This document shows, in pieces, positions 37,800 to 49,379 of a stretch of DNA of 64,000 nt (position 1 is its first letter; each line of letters starts with the position of its first letter). A program made the position numbers and the translations under genes. The notes beneath the pieces were generated by a model, which was not told the DNA's origin, did not search any database, and saw only the letters and a list, made by a program, of their open reading frames with translations. This DNA is from Oscheius tipulae (Eukaryota; Nematoda; Chromadorea; Rhabditida; Rhabditidae), in assembly GCA_037178975.1 (NCBI GenBank), contig JASJZH010000006.1, positions 5,332,001 through 5,396,000 on the forward strand, given 5' to 3'.

Positions 37800-38140
37800 A
37801 GATGTCTCTGGATATCTTCCACCGGTTGTTCTCTCTCTAGACCTCCCAAACCGGTAGTTCTACTATTCCAGACAATAGCTCTCCTCCACCAAACGTCCAG
37901 ACGTGAACCAATTTTTCTACCTTCAAATGAGTAGTTCTCATTCTCCGGACGTCCTGGACCAGAAGTTCTACTACTCCAGACGGCAGCTCTCCCCCTCCAG
38001 ACCTACCCGACTGGTAGTTTTTTCTTTCCAGTGGGTTTCTCTCTTCCACTCCGGATGTCCTGGACCGGTAATTCCATCTTTCGATACGGCTGTTCTTCCT
38101 CTCCGTTTTGACATCTCCGTCCTGTAGCTCTACCGCGAGT
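37800..38140. repeat. degenerate minisatellite (about 50-54 bp unit)
   Basis: Five to six imperfect tandem units, each with CTCTC(C/T), a CTCCGGACGTCCTGGACC-like block and a GTAGTTCTACTATTCCAGAC-like block. Read on the minus strand the units give an imperfect 17-18-residue repeat (GGGELPSGVVELLVQDVR, GGGELLSGIVELPVWEV). It lies just beyond the 3' end of the ABC-transporter gene. Confidence 0.75.
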
Positions 38141-38310
38141 TTGTCTTTGGATGTTACAGATGTTTTTCAGTTTGAAAGCACAGTTTTGTTTACGTAACAC
38201 ACGCATATAATATATAACTTCATTTGAACTTTGATGCAACTCACAAATCTAAGACATAACCGCGAAGGCACTGTCCTACATACCCGGTGAATGGTTGCTC
38301 AAGTGACAAT

Positions 38311-40898
38311 CTAGAAATTATGTTTGTAGCCGAAAGTTTGCTTCTCGACAAGTTTCTTAAAGACACCCTCCTCCACTTCCATTAATTCATCGAAGGTTCC
38401 TTTCTCGGCAACGGTACCTTTGTCGATGACGACAATTTGATCGGCATGTTTGATTGTGGAGAGCCTATAATTACTTTTTTTCTGGAACATGCATGTCTGT
38501 TTCGCACCTGTGAGCAATTATGAGGACAGTCTGATGGCTGTTTTGAAGAAGCTTGTTCAGTGCCTTTCTTACCAAGTATTCGGAGGTTGCGTCCAGAGCA
38601 CTGGTAGCCTCGTCGAGGATAAGAATTCGTGGATTCTGAAGCACGAATAATCTCAAGGCAATAGAGTTGAGTTACATTGACAAGGGCTCTGGCGATGGCT
38701 ACTCTCTGCTTCTGTCCTCCAGAGAGCATGGAACCTTGTTCTCCTACCATAGTATCGAGACCTTCACGGAAGGTTCCAATAAAGTCCATAGCGTTGGCCT
38801 GCTTGGCTGCCTTCACAATTTGGGCTTCAGGAACATCGTCAGCCTTTTCGCAGCCATAAGTTATGTTCTCTTTGAGGGTAGTAGAAAACAGAGTGGGTTC
38901 TTGTCCAACTGTTCCTATTTGTCTACGCCAGTGAGACGCATCAAGATCCTTCAGGTCGACATCGTCAATTATGATTCTGCCACCATCTGGGTCGTATAGC
39001 CTGAAGCAGAAATGTTGTGTAATGAAATTATCAAATATTACCTAAGAAGAAGATTGGCGATAGTAGACTTTCCACTTCCTGAGGCTCCAACCACAGCTGT
39101 GATTTTTCCAGCGGGAATTTCGAAAGTAAGGTCGTGGAATAGAGGGTCTCTTCCAGGATAGGAGAAGCTGACATGCTCAAGCTTTATGGCCTTTTCGACA
39201 TCATGGATCTGCTGGCCTCCTTCCAGAGCAATCTTGGGCATAGTGTTTCGAAGTTCGAACAATCTGTGACTGGCGCCGAGTCCCTGAAGCAAGATTTTAA
39301 TGATGAAATGACCCACAACTACCTTCATCAGCTCAATGAAAAAACCAGAGATGTTAGAAAGACTGGCCGCACAAAGGACGGCATACAGACAGAAGCTTGA
39401 AAGCTCTCCTAGCAATGGGAATTTCAACAAAACATCAACAAAACGATCTACCATAAGTAAGAAGACCTTGATGGATGAGGTTGCTTCCGTAAAATAGAAC
39501 TGTCGACAAGGCCACGTACCCCGTGAATTGGAACTACAAAGATATAACAAAGAATTAAAATGACCTACTGAGCCATACATTGAGCCTTTTGCCAACCCCT
39601 CCTTCCTTGAGATGTTCCAGATTTCGAAGATCTTGGTACCATAGGCCTCAAACTCTTTCTTCTCAGCTACAAGCATCCTGACAGTTCTAATATTGTTCAG
39701 TCGCTCCGTAGCCACCTGCAAGACAAGAAGTATTTTGAATCACAATAGAGATGTTTCTACTTGATTGGCACCAGCAACAGCCTCCTGCATTTGAAGGGTG
39801 TACTTCCTCATCAGCTTTCCAAAAATTGCAAATGTTCCAACCATAACGGGGATCACAATGAACATGACTTTGCAAAGAGCAGGCGATGTGAACACCTGAA
39901 CATCATTTTTTTTTTGCTTACATCGCATCTAACCATGAGTCCTCCGGATCCGAGGCAAGTGACCAAAGCCCTTGCTCCATCGCTCAAGTTCATGGAAACC
40001 GAGTATCCAACTATGAGAGCATCTGTGGACAAGCGCGACACAATCTCTCCCACCTGCAATGTAGACATAAACAAGTCCTTTGACTGATCATTGTCCTTGC
40101 GTCCTTGAAACTTTCATGATGTCACTCACCTTGTTTCTGTCGAAAAAGGCAATATCTTGTCTCAAAACGGAGTTGAAAACGTTCTTTCTGAGATCGTTGA
40201 TGACCAATTGTCCTGAAATCTGGTGTAAAAGAGTGGATAATGTTAACTACCTGCAGTGTGCATGCAGTATACTCTTGCAGCAATAGCACATGCTCCAATG
40301 AAGAGTATTCCGACCAGAGCTATAGGATTCTCTTTGAAGAATCTCAACAAGTTTTGGCATAAAAAGTTAAGGATAGCAGCATACCTGGCTAATTTGAGAC
40401 TGTTGTCTTCATGCTGTGTTTTCTTACTCTCGTCGAACTCGTCGATCAGTTTGCCGAGAACTCGAGGAGTGAGAAGAAAGATGGAACTGCTCACGCCCAA
40501 GAAAGCGATACCCACTGAGAAAAATTATAAACAGCTTGCAAGCAAAACTTACATAAGATTCGACCCTTGTACGGCGCAGCAAGTGAGAATATCTCTTTGA
40601 GATCCTTCCATGATGTGTTTGTAATTTTAAGTGAAGCACGCTTGGTTTCTACAGTCGAGACCTAAACCGAAGGTTTTGAAAAATATTTGCGGTATACTTA
40701 CTTTTCTGAAAGTGTTGGTGAAAACTACGCGGGTATTCTTGACTAGAGAAGATCTCACAGCTACGGGAGCTAGATGACAGAAGCTTCTAAATGTAGAATT
40801 TGAACAAAAGACATCAGATTGTACCTGGCGGAGCTGGAAGGTACTGAACCACAGCTGATGCAGCTACCCCTACTGATGCCACGCAGTACGGCTAGCAT
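38311..40898 (-). CDS. mitochondrial half ABC transporter, ABCB10/HAF-1-like
   Basis: One membrane domain plus one nucleotide-binding domain, working as a dimer in the inner mitochondrial membrane; in C. elegans HAF-1 is linked to peptide export and the mitochondrial stress response. Fourteen exons from 40825-40898 to 38311-38464 join to 673 residues. The N-terminus is Arg/Ser-rich and almost free of acidic residues ([18 protein letters not shown]), a matrix-targeting sequence. Membrane-domain matches to ABCB10: VRIxxMQTxGQ-type [71 protein letters not shown]. The nucleotide-binding domain is intact: Walker [12 protein letters not shown], signature [15 protein letters not shown], Walker [13 protein letters not shown], switch [16 protein letters not shown] 42-nt in-frame stretch (40343-40384) has splice-like ends and may be an intron, giving 659 residues. 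Divergent from the GPATCH3 gene 340 bp away. Confidence 0.9.
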
Positions 40899-41238
40899 CT
40901 GAAACAATTGTCGTAAAAGATCAATAGTCTCGAGTAATGATGTAATTTTTTTAAGAAACAGGTGTATACCAGGATCAGAAACCGTAAGGGTCAAAATGTC
41001 GGCGTAGTGTCGGAAAGATGTTTACATCAATATGTTTACGGAGAGACAGTAAAAAATTGTTTAGGATGGATCGGTGAAGAAAAACTTGTTGACCTCGATC
41101 AAAGAGGGAAACGCGTTTGAGTGAAAATGCATTATTCGGATTTGCTTTTACAGTACGAGAAAAGCAATATTGCCTTGCTTTCAAGCCGTTTTCGAAATTG
41201 GTATCTTAGAGTTAATATCTGCTTATATAAGAACTAGG
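40899..41238. promoter_or_regulatory. shared upstream region of two divergent genes
   Basis: Only 340 bp separate the start codons of the ABC transporter (minus) and GPATCH3 (plus), so both promoters must lie here or be shared. The transporter's ATG directly follows an acceptor-like TTTCAG. No individual element is assigned. Confidence 0.5.
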
Positions 41239-43078
41239 ATGGATATGCCAAGCACCAGTAAAGGTATCTTAAAAAAAATTTCACTTTTCGTTTGAACCTT
41301 CAGGCATTTTGCATAGTGGATGTTTTGCTATTGTTCGCAACATTCCGGAAAAGCTGCATTCCAGCGACTTGAGGAAATTCTTCTCCTTCTACGTCGAGAA
41401 TGAAAAGTTCGACTGTTTCCACTTCAGACATCGACCTGAGAAGATCCTCAATGTGGGTCTTTTTGTGAACTTTTTTCATAAGTTTTACAGGTTCCTGACA
41501 CAAGGATATACAGGAAGCAATGCTGTTGTGTTGTTCGTTTCGCATCTACGACAATCAGATCACAGTTCATCAAAGACTATAGTGGACAACAATGGCAAAT
41601 CGAGAATTCACTACCGCTGCCGTACAAATGCCTTATAGAAGCAGTCAAAATTTCACAGGTTTCACAGGTAGAACTTCCACTTTTTAAACACGTTATAGGT
41701 AGAGCAAAGCGGATCAACTGATGCTTTCACTGAAAAGGACCTAAAAGAATTGATAGAGTTGAGACCACCGTCTCTGATGCCACAAGGGAACGTAGGAACG
41801 CCTACTTCGTATTTCTTTGACCAGGTAGTATTTCTCATTGTTTTCATGAGTGTTATCCACCAGATTCGCCTGTGTAAAATGCCGCCGACAATCATCAAAA
41901 AGCTCGGATTGAAAACGATGAAGAGTACTCGAAGATTCGGCGCTGTTCCGTTCGAATACGTCTCTAAAGGACTTCCAGACGAGGATGAACTTGAGAAGGA
42001 GGAAGACAAGTATAAAGAAACTGAACCTGTTGTTGATGAAACAGCAATGGACCCGCTCGAGGACATCGAAGAAAGTTACCGACAAAAGATAGGTCCTGAC
42101 AATGACACGGGTGCTGATGACGACGATGACCAATGTGAAGAATGGGAAAGGTTTGTGATTTGTTCTTGCCTTTTTAAACCAAATGTTTCAGACACGAAGC
42201 CAATTATAATGACGTGACTGAGCAGGACCGCACAAAAGAAAGAAACTACGAGCCGGAATTAGAACTGGTATGGGAAAAGGGAGGTCCTGGACTAGTGTGG
42301 CACACGGACAAAAACTACTGGGCAGAGCGCGAGCAAGGTAAAAAATACAGAGATTTTCCATCTCTTCGTCTTCCAGGCGATGACTGTGATTGGAAATGGG
42401 CAGACGACTGGGACGTAGACTACTCCGTGTATTATGAAGGGAAATCAGCAGGTACGATAGATGGAAGACAAACTATTGAAATACGCGAAGACCAAGAGAG
42501 ATGGTAAAATAGGACCATTTATGTAACTATCCAAGTTTCAGGGCTGGAAAATTGAATGATACTGCCTTTCGTTCCAAAGGAGACAAGAGAGGAACCGCAA
42601 GAAAACGCAGTAACAGCGATTCTGAAATGCCCAACTTTCACAGTGACTATGGATCAAAACTAATGTCAAAGTATGTTTAATTTTGATTATTAACACATTC
42701 TAATACAGAATGGGTTGGAAATTTGGTCAAGGACTTGGAGCGAAAAATCAAGGAAAACTTGAGCCGGCTGCAATACAAGTCATGGAAGTTTCGAATATTG
42801 GTAGCGAAAAGAAAGGTGTCGGCTATAGAGGAGAAGCGCTGCAAAGAACTGGATTCAAGAAGAGAAAAGAGTATCATGCCATCGCATCAATGTAAGTGTT
42901 TTTCTCCCACATTCAAACATCGAATTCCAGGTATGACCGAGAGAAGGAGGATATGAACAAACCGCACCACCGCCTAGTTCTCCCAGCTGAGCCCACGTCG
43001 GAAATTCTCCACCGAAGCAATGAACCGACTACTATGAAATACAGGTCAAGACTGCTCTACCATGACAATGATTCATGA
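41239..43078 (+). CDS. GPATCH3: G-patch domain-containing protein 3
   Basis: Nuclear RNA-associated protein carrying a glycine-rich G-patch, which in other proteins activates DEAH helicases. Ten exons (41239-41263, 41304-41452, 41491-41667, 41699-41824, 41864-42150, 42192-42337, 42377-42503, 42542-42670, 42709-42891, 42931-43078) join to 498 residues. The N-terminal RRM-like part (CFAIVRNIPEKLHSSDLRKF, FHFRHRPEK, KQCCVVRFAS) and the central ELVWEKGGPGLVWHTDKNYW and ADDWDVDYSVYYEG blocks are specific to GPATCH3. The G-patch is MGWKFGQGLGAKNQGKLEP, and the C-terminal HHRLVLPAEPTSEILHRSNE follows. The middle is acidic (GADDDDDQCEEWE). The intron at 42338-42376 is 39 nt and stop-free in frame. 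A poly(A) signal AATAAA lies at 43097-43102. The 3' end faces that of TAF10 only 130 bp away. Confidence 0.9.
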
Positions 43079-43207
43079 TTTCTGTATATGTCTGTCAATA
43101 AATCTGTTTCGAAATCACAGTTTATTCACTGAAATAGCATGCGAAGCGAGTAGTCACGATTCAGGTGCTTTCGAAAAAAAAGAAGTAAATAAAACTAGGG
43201 AAAACAA

Positions 43208-44804
43208 TTAGTGGTGATAGGGAGCCCGAAGCGTATCAATTCCATACTCTTTCAACACCGGCTCCAGAAGATCAGTTGTCAGGGTAAGTTTTCCGTCTTT
43301 TGCTCCTCCTCTTCCTGCTCGACCGCCCTGTCCTTTCAATCTCGCCTGGCTAGCAGCGTCAACTACAATGTCTGATATAAACTTCTGCGTTGCGAGGGAG
43401 ATCAGCCTGCAAATTTGAGTGAACAAAAGTGGAAAAGAATACTACCTGACAACACGAGTATCGCTAGTTTGTAGACCGCTCTTTCTCATGAAATACTCGG
43501 TGACGGCGTCTGGAATTGTTGGCGAAACATCTTCTAGTTGGGACATAAACCTCTCAAGAGAGTCCTGTCCCCCGGGCGGAATCTAAAAGTTCTGTCAATG
43601 ACTTAAAATAACAGTGTTTACCCTAGATGTAGATTGAAGTAGTTGTTGCTGTGTCCCTGTCAACGGCTTCTGCTGTTGAAGTTGTTGTTTCACGTTGGTA
43701 ACGGATGGCTCCGTAATCGCTTGAACTGCAGCCGCTGCTTGTCTCTCCATTAGCTAAGAAACTTATTAGGCTTACTAGAAAGAATGAAACCTGTTGTTGT
43801 TGAAGCATCTGCTGCTGCTGTTGAAGATGTCTTTGCTGCTGTAGTCGTTGTTGTTGCTGTGCTTGCTGCTGTTGTTGCTGTTGGGTTGAGGCTGGACTCG
43901 CTTGTGGCTCAGCAGGACCCTGTGAACTGTCCCTTTGTGACCGAGGTGTCTGCTGCTGCTGTACATGTATTTGCGTCTGCTGTTGGTGATGTTGTGGCTG
44001 ATGCATCTGTGGTTGACTCTGAGCATGAGAAGGGTGTTGAGACTGATGTTGCATTTGTTGATGTTGGAATTGTCTCTGCTGAGCCATCTGATGAGCTTGT
44101 GGATGTTGTTGTCGTGTCTGAGGATGTGGTTGCATCTGCATATGTCCCTGTTGAGGATGCTGTGGGTGAGCTGGTCGCTGTGGATGTCCCTGCATCTGCT
44201 GCTGCCCTTGCTGAGGATGATGCTGCTGTACATGATGCTGTTGGCCAGGATGTTGCTGAGCATGCTGCATCTGGGCAGGATGCTGCTGCATTTGCTGACC
44301 ACTCATCGGATGACCAACCTGGGGATGCTGCTGCTGATGCAAAATATGCTGTTGCTGCTGATGCTGTGGATGCATCTGTTGGTGTTGCGGATGTTGTTGC
44401 GCTTGTGGTTGTTGCTGTTGCTGCTGATGTCCTGGACCATGTTGTTGCTGCATCATCTGTTGAGGCTGGCCACGCTGTGGATGCTGTCCGTAACCCTGCA
44501 TCATTTGGCCTTGTTGGTGAAAACCCTGCTGTATCTGGGGCTGCTGATGCTGACCTGGCATTTGTTGAGCTTGTGGATTCATAGGCATTTGCATAGGTGG
44601 TTGCTTCATCTGTGGATGAGGGTTCTGCATTTGCTGGTGCTGCTGCTGCATTTGAGGAGTTGGGTGTTGTGGGCGTTGACCCTGCTGCATCATATTGTAC
44701 GATGACCCTTGCTGAGGATAGCCGTGCTGTTGGTACATGTTAGGGTCAAAGTCTCCCATATTGTGCTGGTAATTGCCTCCCTGGTTGTGATCCCCATACG
44801 ACAT
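43208..44804 (-). CDS. taf-10: TAF10-type TFIID/SAGA subunit with a long Gln-rich N-terminus
   Basis: Histone-fold subunit shared by TFIID and SAGA-type coactivators. Exons 43791-44804, 43622-43753, 43446-43582 and 43208-43406 give 493 residues. The C-terminal ~110 residues are clear TAF10: [40 protein letters not shown], then [19 protein letters not shown]. Ahead of it lie about 338 residues made almost wholly of Gln, His, Met and Pro, encoded by CAG/CAA/CAT repeats, with an opening [16 protein letters not shown]. Usual TAF10 proteins are roughly 150-220 residues, so the head is exceptional. The repeat makes long open frames on the other strand too, which I take as shadows. The ATG follows TTTTTAG and GTCAAGT, an acceptor-like site; ATG 44822 upstream in the same frame sits in the presumed intron or leader. 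Length may be polymorphic. Confidence 0.88.
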
Positions 44805-45353
44805 ACTTGACCTAAAAATCATTGTCAGTCACCGAAATATAACCAAAGAATAGATATGAGATATTAATATTGAGCTACATGCTAAAATCGATACAGATAA
44901 AAGCGAAACTTGGATGCAAACAAGTTTTGAGCATTGTTCGCTGGCTCCAACATAAATTTTGGAAACAGAACAGTAAGATAAGATTATTACTAGAACATTC
45001 AAACTTTAAATGGAGCACAGTCAATCCAAAGAGGGCTTTATCGGCTGTCTCAGCGAGTGCCCGCTGGATACGCGACGGCTGCCTATTTTCTCGCTGACGA
45101 ATACCGTATGACGCACCTAATCAAAGCGACCGACTAGTAATTCCGCTCGCATAGCTGGTACAATTTCACAAGGGACAACAAATTAAATCGACGTTTTTAC
45201 TGGATACGTTTCGCAAACTGATAATACAAAAATGTCTCCACCTCAATTGACAGCTAATTTATTGTACTCGGCGGTTGACCCCAATTTCCTTAGTACTGTA
45301 ATTACTACACACTCTATTAGATAGTTATAAGAACATTTTAAAGTTTGTTATCA
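44805..45353. promoter_or_regulatory. divergent upstream region between TAF10 and the Rho GTPase
   Basis: About 550 bp between two head-to-head genes. On the plus side an acceptor-like TTATCAG ends at 45353, suggesting the Rho message is spliced there. No individual promoter element is recognised. Confidence 0.45.
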
Positions 45354-45551
45354 GCTCCAGGCACCGCCTCCAAATCGACAAAGAGTGCTCCTAACCGAGA
45401 GACACAGTGTTTGTGCAATGCAGAATGCGCAAAGAGCATGCGTAAGGCGAGGCACCAGAGTGGGCGGCCTGTGGTGGGGAAGTACACGGTCCAGGGGAGG
45501 CGACAGATTGGCGAGGACTACGCCAGACATGACCGTTCTGACCGAGCCTAC

Positions 45552-46914
45552 ATGGAGAAGAAGTTGAAGCTGGTCGTCGTTGGAGACTCCTACGTCGGCA
45601 AGACCAGGTAAGAAGTTCTTGAGGTTTCTTTAAAGCTCTGCTTTACAGTCTGCTCTTTGCCTACACGCAAAAGAAATTTCTCGAGAACTATTCTACTACC
45701 GTTTTTGATAATTGGGCTCTAAATGTTACGATCGACCAGAGAGACCACACTGTTAATTTGTTCGACACTGCTGGGCAGGTTAGTCACTCTTTACTTGCCT
45801 TGTCAACTCGGTTCCCGTGTTTAAACATCATTAGCCTCTGTTTGACTGTTGCAATCAAACAGAAAAAGTAAACCATTCTGGTTGTCTCGTCATCCAGCTA
45901 AACGTCGTACTGAAATTGTAAGCAATTGGTTTGAGATGGTCTGCTTCAACAATGCAAACTGAGCAAAAGCAATAGGGTATGCAAACCTCGACGTTTAATT
46001 TTTTGAACTTTAATCTGTTCACTACAGAGCACTTTGTTGAATCCAATGCACAGAGTATGTGTTCGCTTTGCTCGCCTTTAGAGTGTCCCGTCACTTGGCG
46101 GTATGTAAATATCCGGCGAGCCCTTTCGGTAAATACCGGAAACTACTTCTTACATAGAAAACAGCGTGGAGCTCCTTTTTGTTATTTCAAGTAAAGCAAA
46201 TCATTCTGGTTTAGATAATCTGTCCGCCAGGAAGCATTATGCATTCTAGTTAGTTACAGTGTGATGACAAATGCAAAAACACGATTGCGGTATTTGCAAA
46301 CTGAGTGATAATTTATCAAAACTGTCAAAACCGTATTTCATTGAACGGTTAAATCAGCGGCAGATCATGGCTTACTTTTGTCAATGACAGTGTTAATAAC
46401 CGATATAATAGTTTCGGCTGTTTCAGGAAGACTACGAGAGTTTGCGCTGCTTGAGCTATCCCAACACCGACGTCTTCGTTTTATGTTTCTCTCTGGTGGA
46501 AAAGAAGAGCCTGGTGAGTCGGTCACTTTCTTGATAAGACGTCTCCATTATTGATAGGGTTTGAATTTGAACCATTTTGCAGGATGCTTGTCGGACAGTA
46601 TGGCTGCCAGAAATACGAAAATACGCTGCAGATGAGGTACCAGTTTTGCTAGTCGGAACCAAAGAAGATCTCATGGACAATACTTCAGATAAAGAACGAG
46701 TTACATTTGATGCGGCGAAAAGAGCGGCTTCCGAAGTTAGACATTCTTTGTTTAGTAAAAATATGGTTTTTAGATGGGTTGTACAAAATTCCTTCCCTGC
46801 TCTTCTCTTACGCATCGTGGACTGAAACGGGTATTTGACGAGGCCTTCTGCATGGCAGTTGGGATTCAAGTAACGAGTGATGAAGACGTGAAACCATGCT
46901 GTACTATACTGTGA
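45552..46914 (+). CDS. Rho/Cdc42-related small GTPase with atypical P-loop
   Basis: Membrane-attached GTP switch. Exons 45552-45607, 45649-45778, 46427-46513, 46583-46735 and 46774-46914 give 188 residues. Motifs: G1 [12 protein letters not shown], switch [15 protein letters not shown]3 [16 protein letters not shown]4 [10 protein letters not shown]5 PCSSL in place of CSA, and a C-terminal CAAX box CTIL (Leu end, so geranylgeranyl likely). Most Rho proteins have GDGAVGKT; here the residues matching Ras Gly12 and Gly13 are Ser and Tyr, which usually alters GTP hydrolysis, and resembles the C. elegans CDC-42-related protein CRP-1. The reading frame stays open upstream, and ATG 45438 would add 38 basic residues (MRKARHQSGRPVV...); I prefer the ATG next to [10 protein letters not shown], but the longer form is possible. 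A 650-nt intron follows exon 2, unusual for this window. Confidence 0.88.
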
Positions 46915-47226
46915 CTGAGATTTCACAAAAGCCGTCTTTTGCTCAATCTGGTTATCCGACTCAATACATAATTTTTCTTACTCTATTCAATTATTGATCC
47001 CTGTTTAGTATGAATGACAACAAAGCGATTGTTGATGTCGAACATGCTGAAATAAAGTTTATTCTCAATGCCATTTGCGGTGTACACCTTTATCAACCAA
47101 CCGCGCGCACGAGATATCGGTCACTTCTGCCCTTCAACCGATTTTCAACTCTAAAGACATTCTTTGGACTTTTTCGCGTGAACCTGCCATCGATTGGAAA
47201 CGTTTTAGCAGATCTTTCTCTTCCTG

Positions 47227-49231
47227 ATGTCGCAATCGCCATACCCACCAGTACCCATATCTAACGTTGTTTTACAAGACAAAATATTAGCAGCAATCCA
47301 AGAGCATGCCGAGCACGATCCTGAGAGAGCCGCCTTGGTTAGTTAGAGCCTTTCTTTCAAATAGCTCTGCAGATAAAAGCCGAAAACCCTGTGGAACGTT
47401 TGACTTATGGGCAATTGCGTGACCAGGTCCTAGCGGTCTCCAGCTACTTGAATCTCCGGTAAGACGTGAATCTTTTTCAAAGATCTGCTGCTAAGCGGTG
47501 TTATTCAAAGCGACGTCATTTGTCAAGTTCTTCCAAATAGTATCGAGTACGTTGTCGGTTACCTAGCCACGTTGAATTGTGGAGCTACGATGAGTGGTGC
47601 TTCGGCCATGTTCACAGACTGTAGGTTCAGTTTTAAAATAACAATCGTTTTGTTTAGATGAACTTGAGAAACAGTTTCAAGATTCTCGTTGTAAGGCTAT
47701 CATCACGGATGGTCCACATCTAAATAGAGTGTTAAAAGCTACAAAGAATTGTCCTCTTGTTAAATTTGTCCTCTGCATTCATCTTACCGATCTTTCTGTC
47801 CCTCCGAATGTCTTCTCTTGGGAGACGGCACTTGCTCACAAAGCAAAAACTGTACTTGGGATTTACAAAAGGTTTGAAATGTTCGCTTTACGTCAATTCA
47901 TTTGTTTAGACCGGACGACGTGGCAATACTTCCCTATTCCAGCGGAACTACAGGATCCCCGAAAGGAGTAATGTTGACACATAAAAGTTTCGGAACGATG
48001 ATGGACATCTTTGGACAGTGAGTGTATTAGGCTCTAATTGAAAGACCCTTAAAGACATTTTGATATTGGCGCCATTCCTAAGTTGAAAAATGGTGACAAA
48101 TGGGCCTGGAGATGTCAATATCTAATGCTAGTCCTTCCGTTCTACCACATTTATGGAATTGGAGTAATGACAATGGCTCTTCTTAAAGGGTCAACTGGTG
48201 TTATAATGTCAAAGTTTGATCCAATCGTATTCCTTAATTCATTGGAAAAATACAAGGCAGAGTGATTATATTGGCTCAAAAAGAAGTCTGTTTAGATCGA
48301 AATACTGTTGATTGTACCACCAATTGCTCTCATGATGGTCAGACATCCAGCAGTGTCAAAGTTCGACCTTTCTTCAATACAGCTTGTTCTTACCGGCGCT
48401 GCACCACTGGGAAAAGAACTTTGCGATGAATTCGTAGCCAAATTCAAGAACGTTCGCTTTCTTGTACAAGGTACAACTTTGACGTTGTTTATCAAATCTC
48501 AGGTTATGGAATGACGGAATGTTCCATGGCCTCTCATTTGCCCTTTTACGACCAACGGAACAACTTTCTTCCAGTAGGAAGAGTTGTTGCTAATGTCGAA
48601 CACAAGGTTTACTAGGGACTGCCTTTGTTATGTTGTTTTTAGATAGTGGACCCGGTGTCTGGAATAAACGTTCCTATGGGTCAGAGGGGCGAGCTCTGTG
48701 TCCGAGGTCCGACAATCATGAAAGGGTACCTTAACAGACCTGATGCGACGGCTGAAACTATAGATAAAGATGGCTGGCTGCACACAGGCAAAGTTGTTGT
48801 TTTATATAACTTTACTATCTTTAGGAGACGTCGGATACATTAATGAGAGAGGCGAAGCATTCATTGTTGACCGCATGAAGGAGCTTATCAAGGTGAAGGG
48901 CCTTCAAGTTCCTCCTGCCGAGTTGGAGGATCTTCTACATGGTCATCCTGGCGTCGCCGATGTCGCTGTTATTGGAATTCTGGACCAACGAGCTGGAGAA
49001 AGACCAAAAGCTTTTATCGTCAAGGCAAATGCAAATCTGAAAGCTGAAGAAGTAATCAAGTACGTGGAAGGTAAACAGCATTTATGATAGCCATATCTTC
49101 GTCTGTTTTCAGGTAAAGTCTCCAGCTATAAGTGGCTAACAGGGGGTGTTGAATTCATCAAAGAGATCCCCAAATCGCCTTCAGGCAAGATTCTACGTAG
49201 AATTCTTCGTGACCGCCAGTCCAAATTGTAA
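47227..49231 (+). CDS. peroxisomal acyl-CoA synthetase / 4-coumarate-CoA-ligase-like enzyme
   Basis: ATP-dependent activation of an acid to its CoA ester through an acyl-AMP. Eleven exons (47227-47337, 47373-47458, 47496-47620, 47658-47871, 47910-48017, 48055-48256, 48296-48470, 48503-48606, 48643-48787, 48825-49070, 49113-49231) give 544 residues. Motifs: P-loop [18 protein letters not shown] (about 186-203), [82 protein letters not shown], and the catalytic-Lys end [11 protein letters not shown]. The last three residues are SKL, a type-1 peroxisomal signal. Introns 6 (48257-48295) and 9 (48788-48824) start GC; frame demands them. It begins 313 bp after the Rho GTPase on the same strand, so an operon is possible. 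AATAAA lies at 49280-49285. The natural acid substrate cannot be told. Confidence 0.92.
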
Positions 49232-49379
49232 ACTCCTGCCAGTCTTTCTACTATTTTAACAGACGTCGTATCGTCGAACAATAAATCGAGTGAAATGTAA
49301 ACAATACCTTTTATTTGAGAAGTCATTCGAAACAATTCATAAAAGTATAAACAGTTTCCATGTCTATCAAGGAAAAAAT

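Noticed and set aside
43784-44705. Two long plus-strand open frames (266 and 246 residues)
   Set aside because: They are antisense readings of the TAF10 Gln-codon tract (runs of Leu/Met or Val/Ala/Asp) with no start context, domains or splice signals.
45438-45551. Longer N-terminus of the Rho GTPase
   Set aside because: The frame is open and an ATG exists, but Rho proteins normally start directly before the first beta strand; noted as an alternative rather than annotated.
47010-47264. 84-residue plus-strand ORF just before the acyl-CoA synthetase
   Set aside because: It overlaps the real first exon in another frame and has no conserved residues; the overlapping frame fits an N-terminus of the enzyme.
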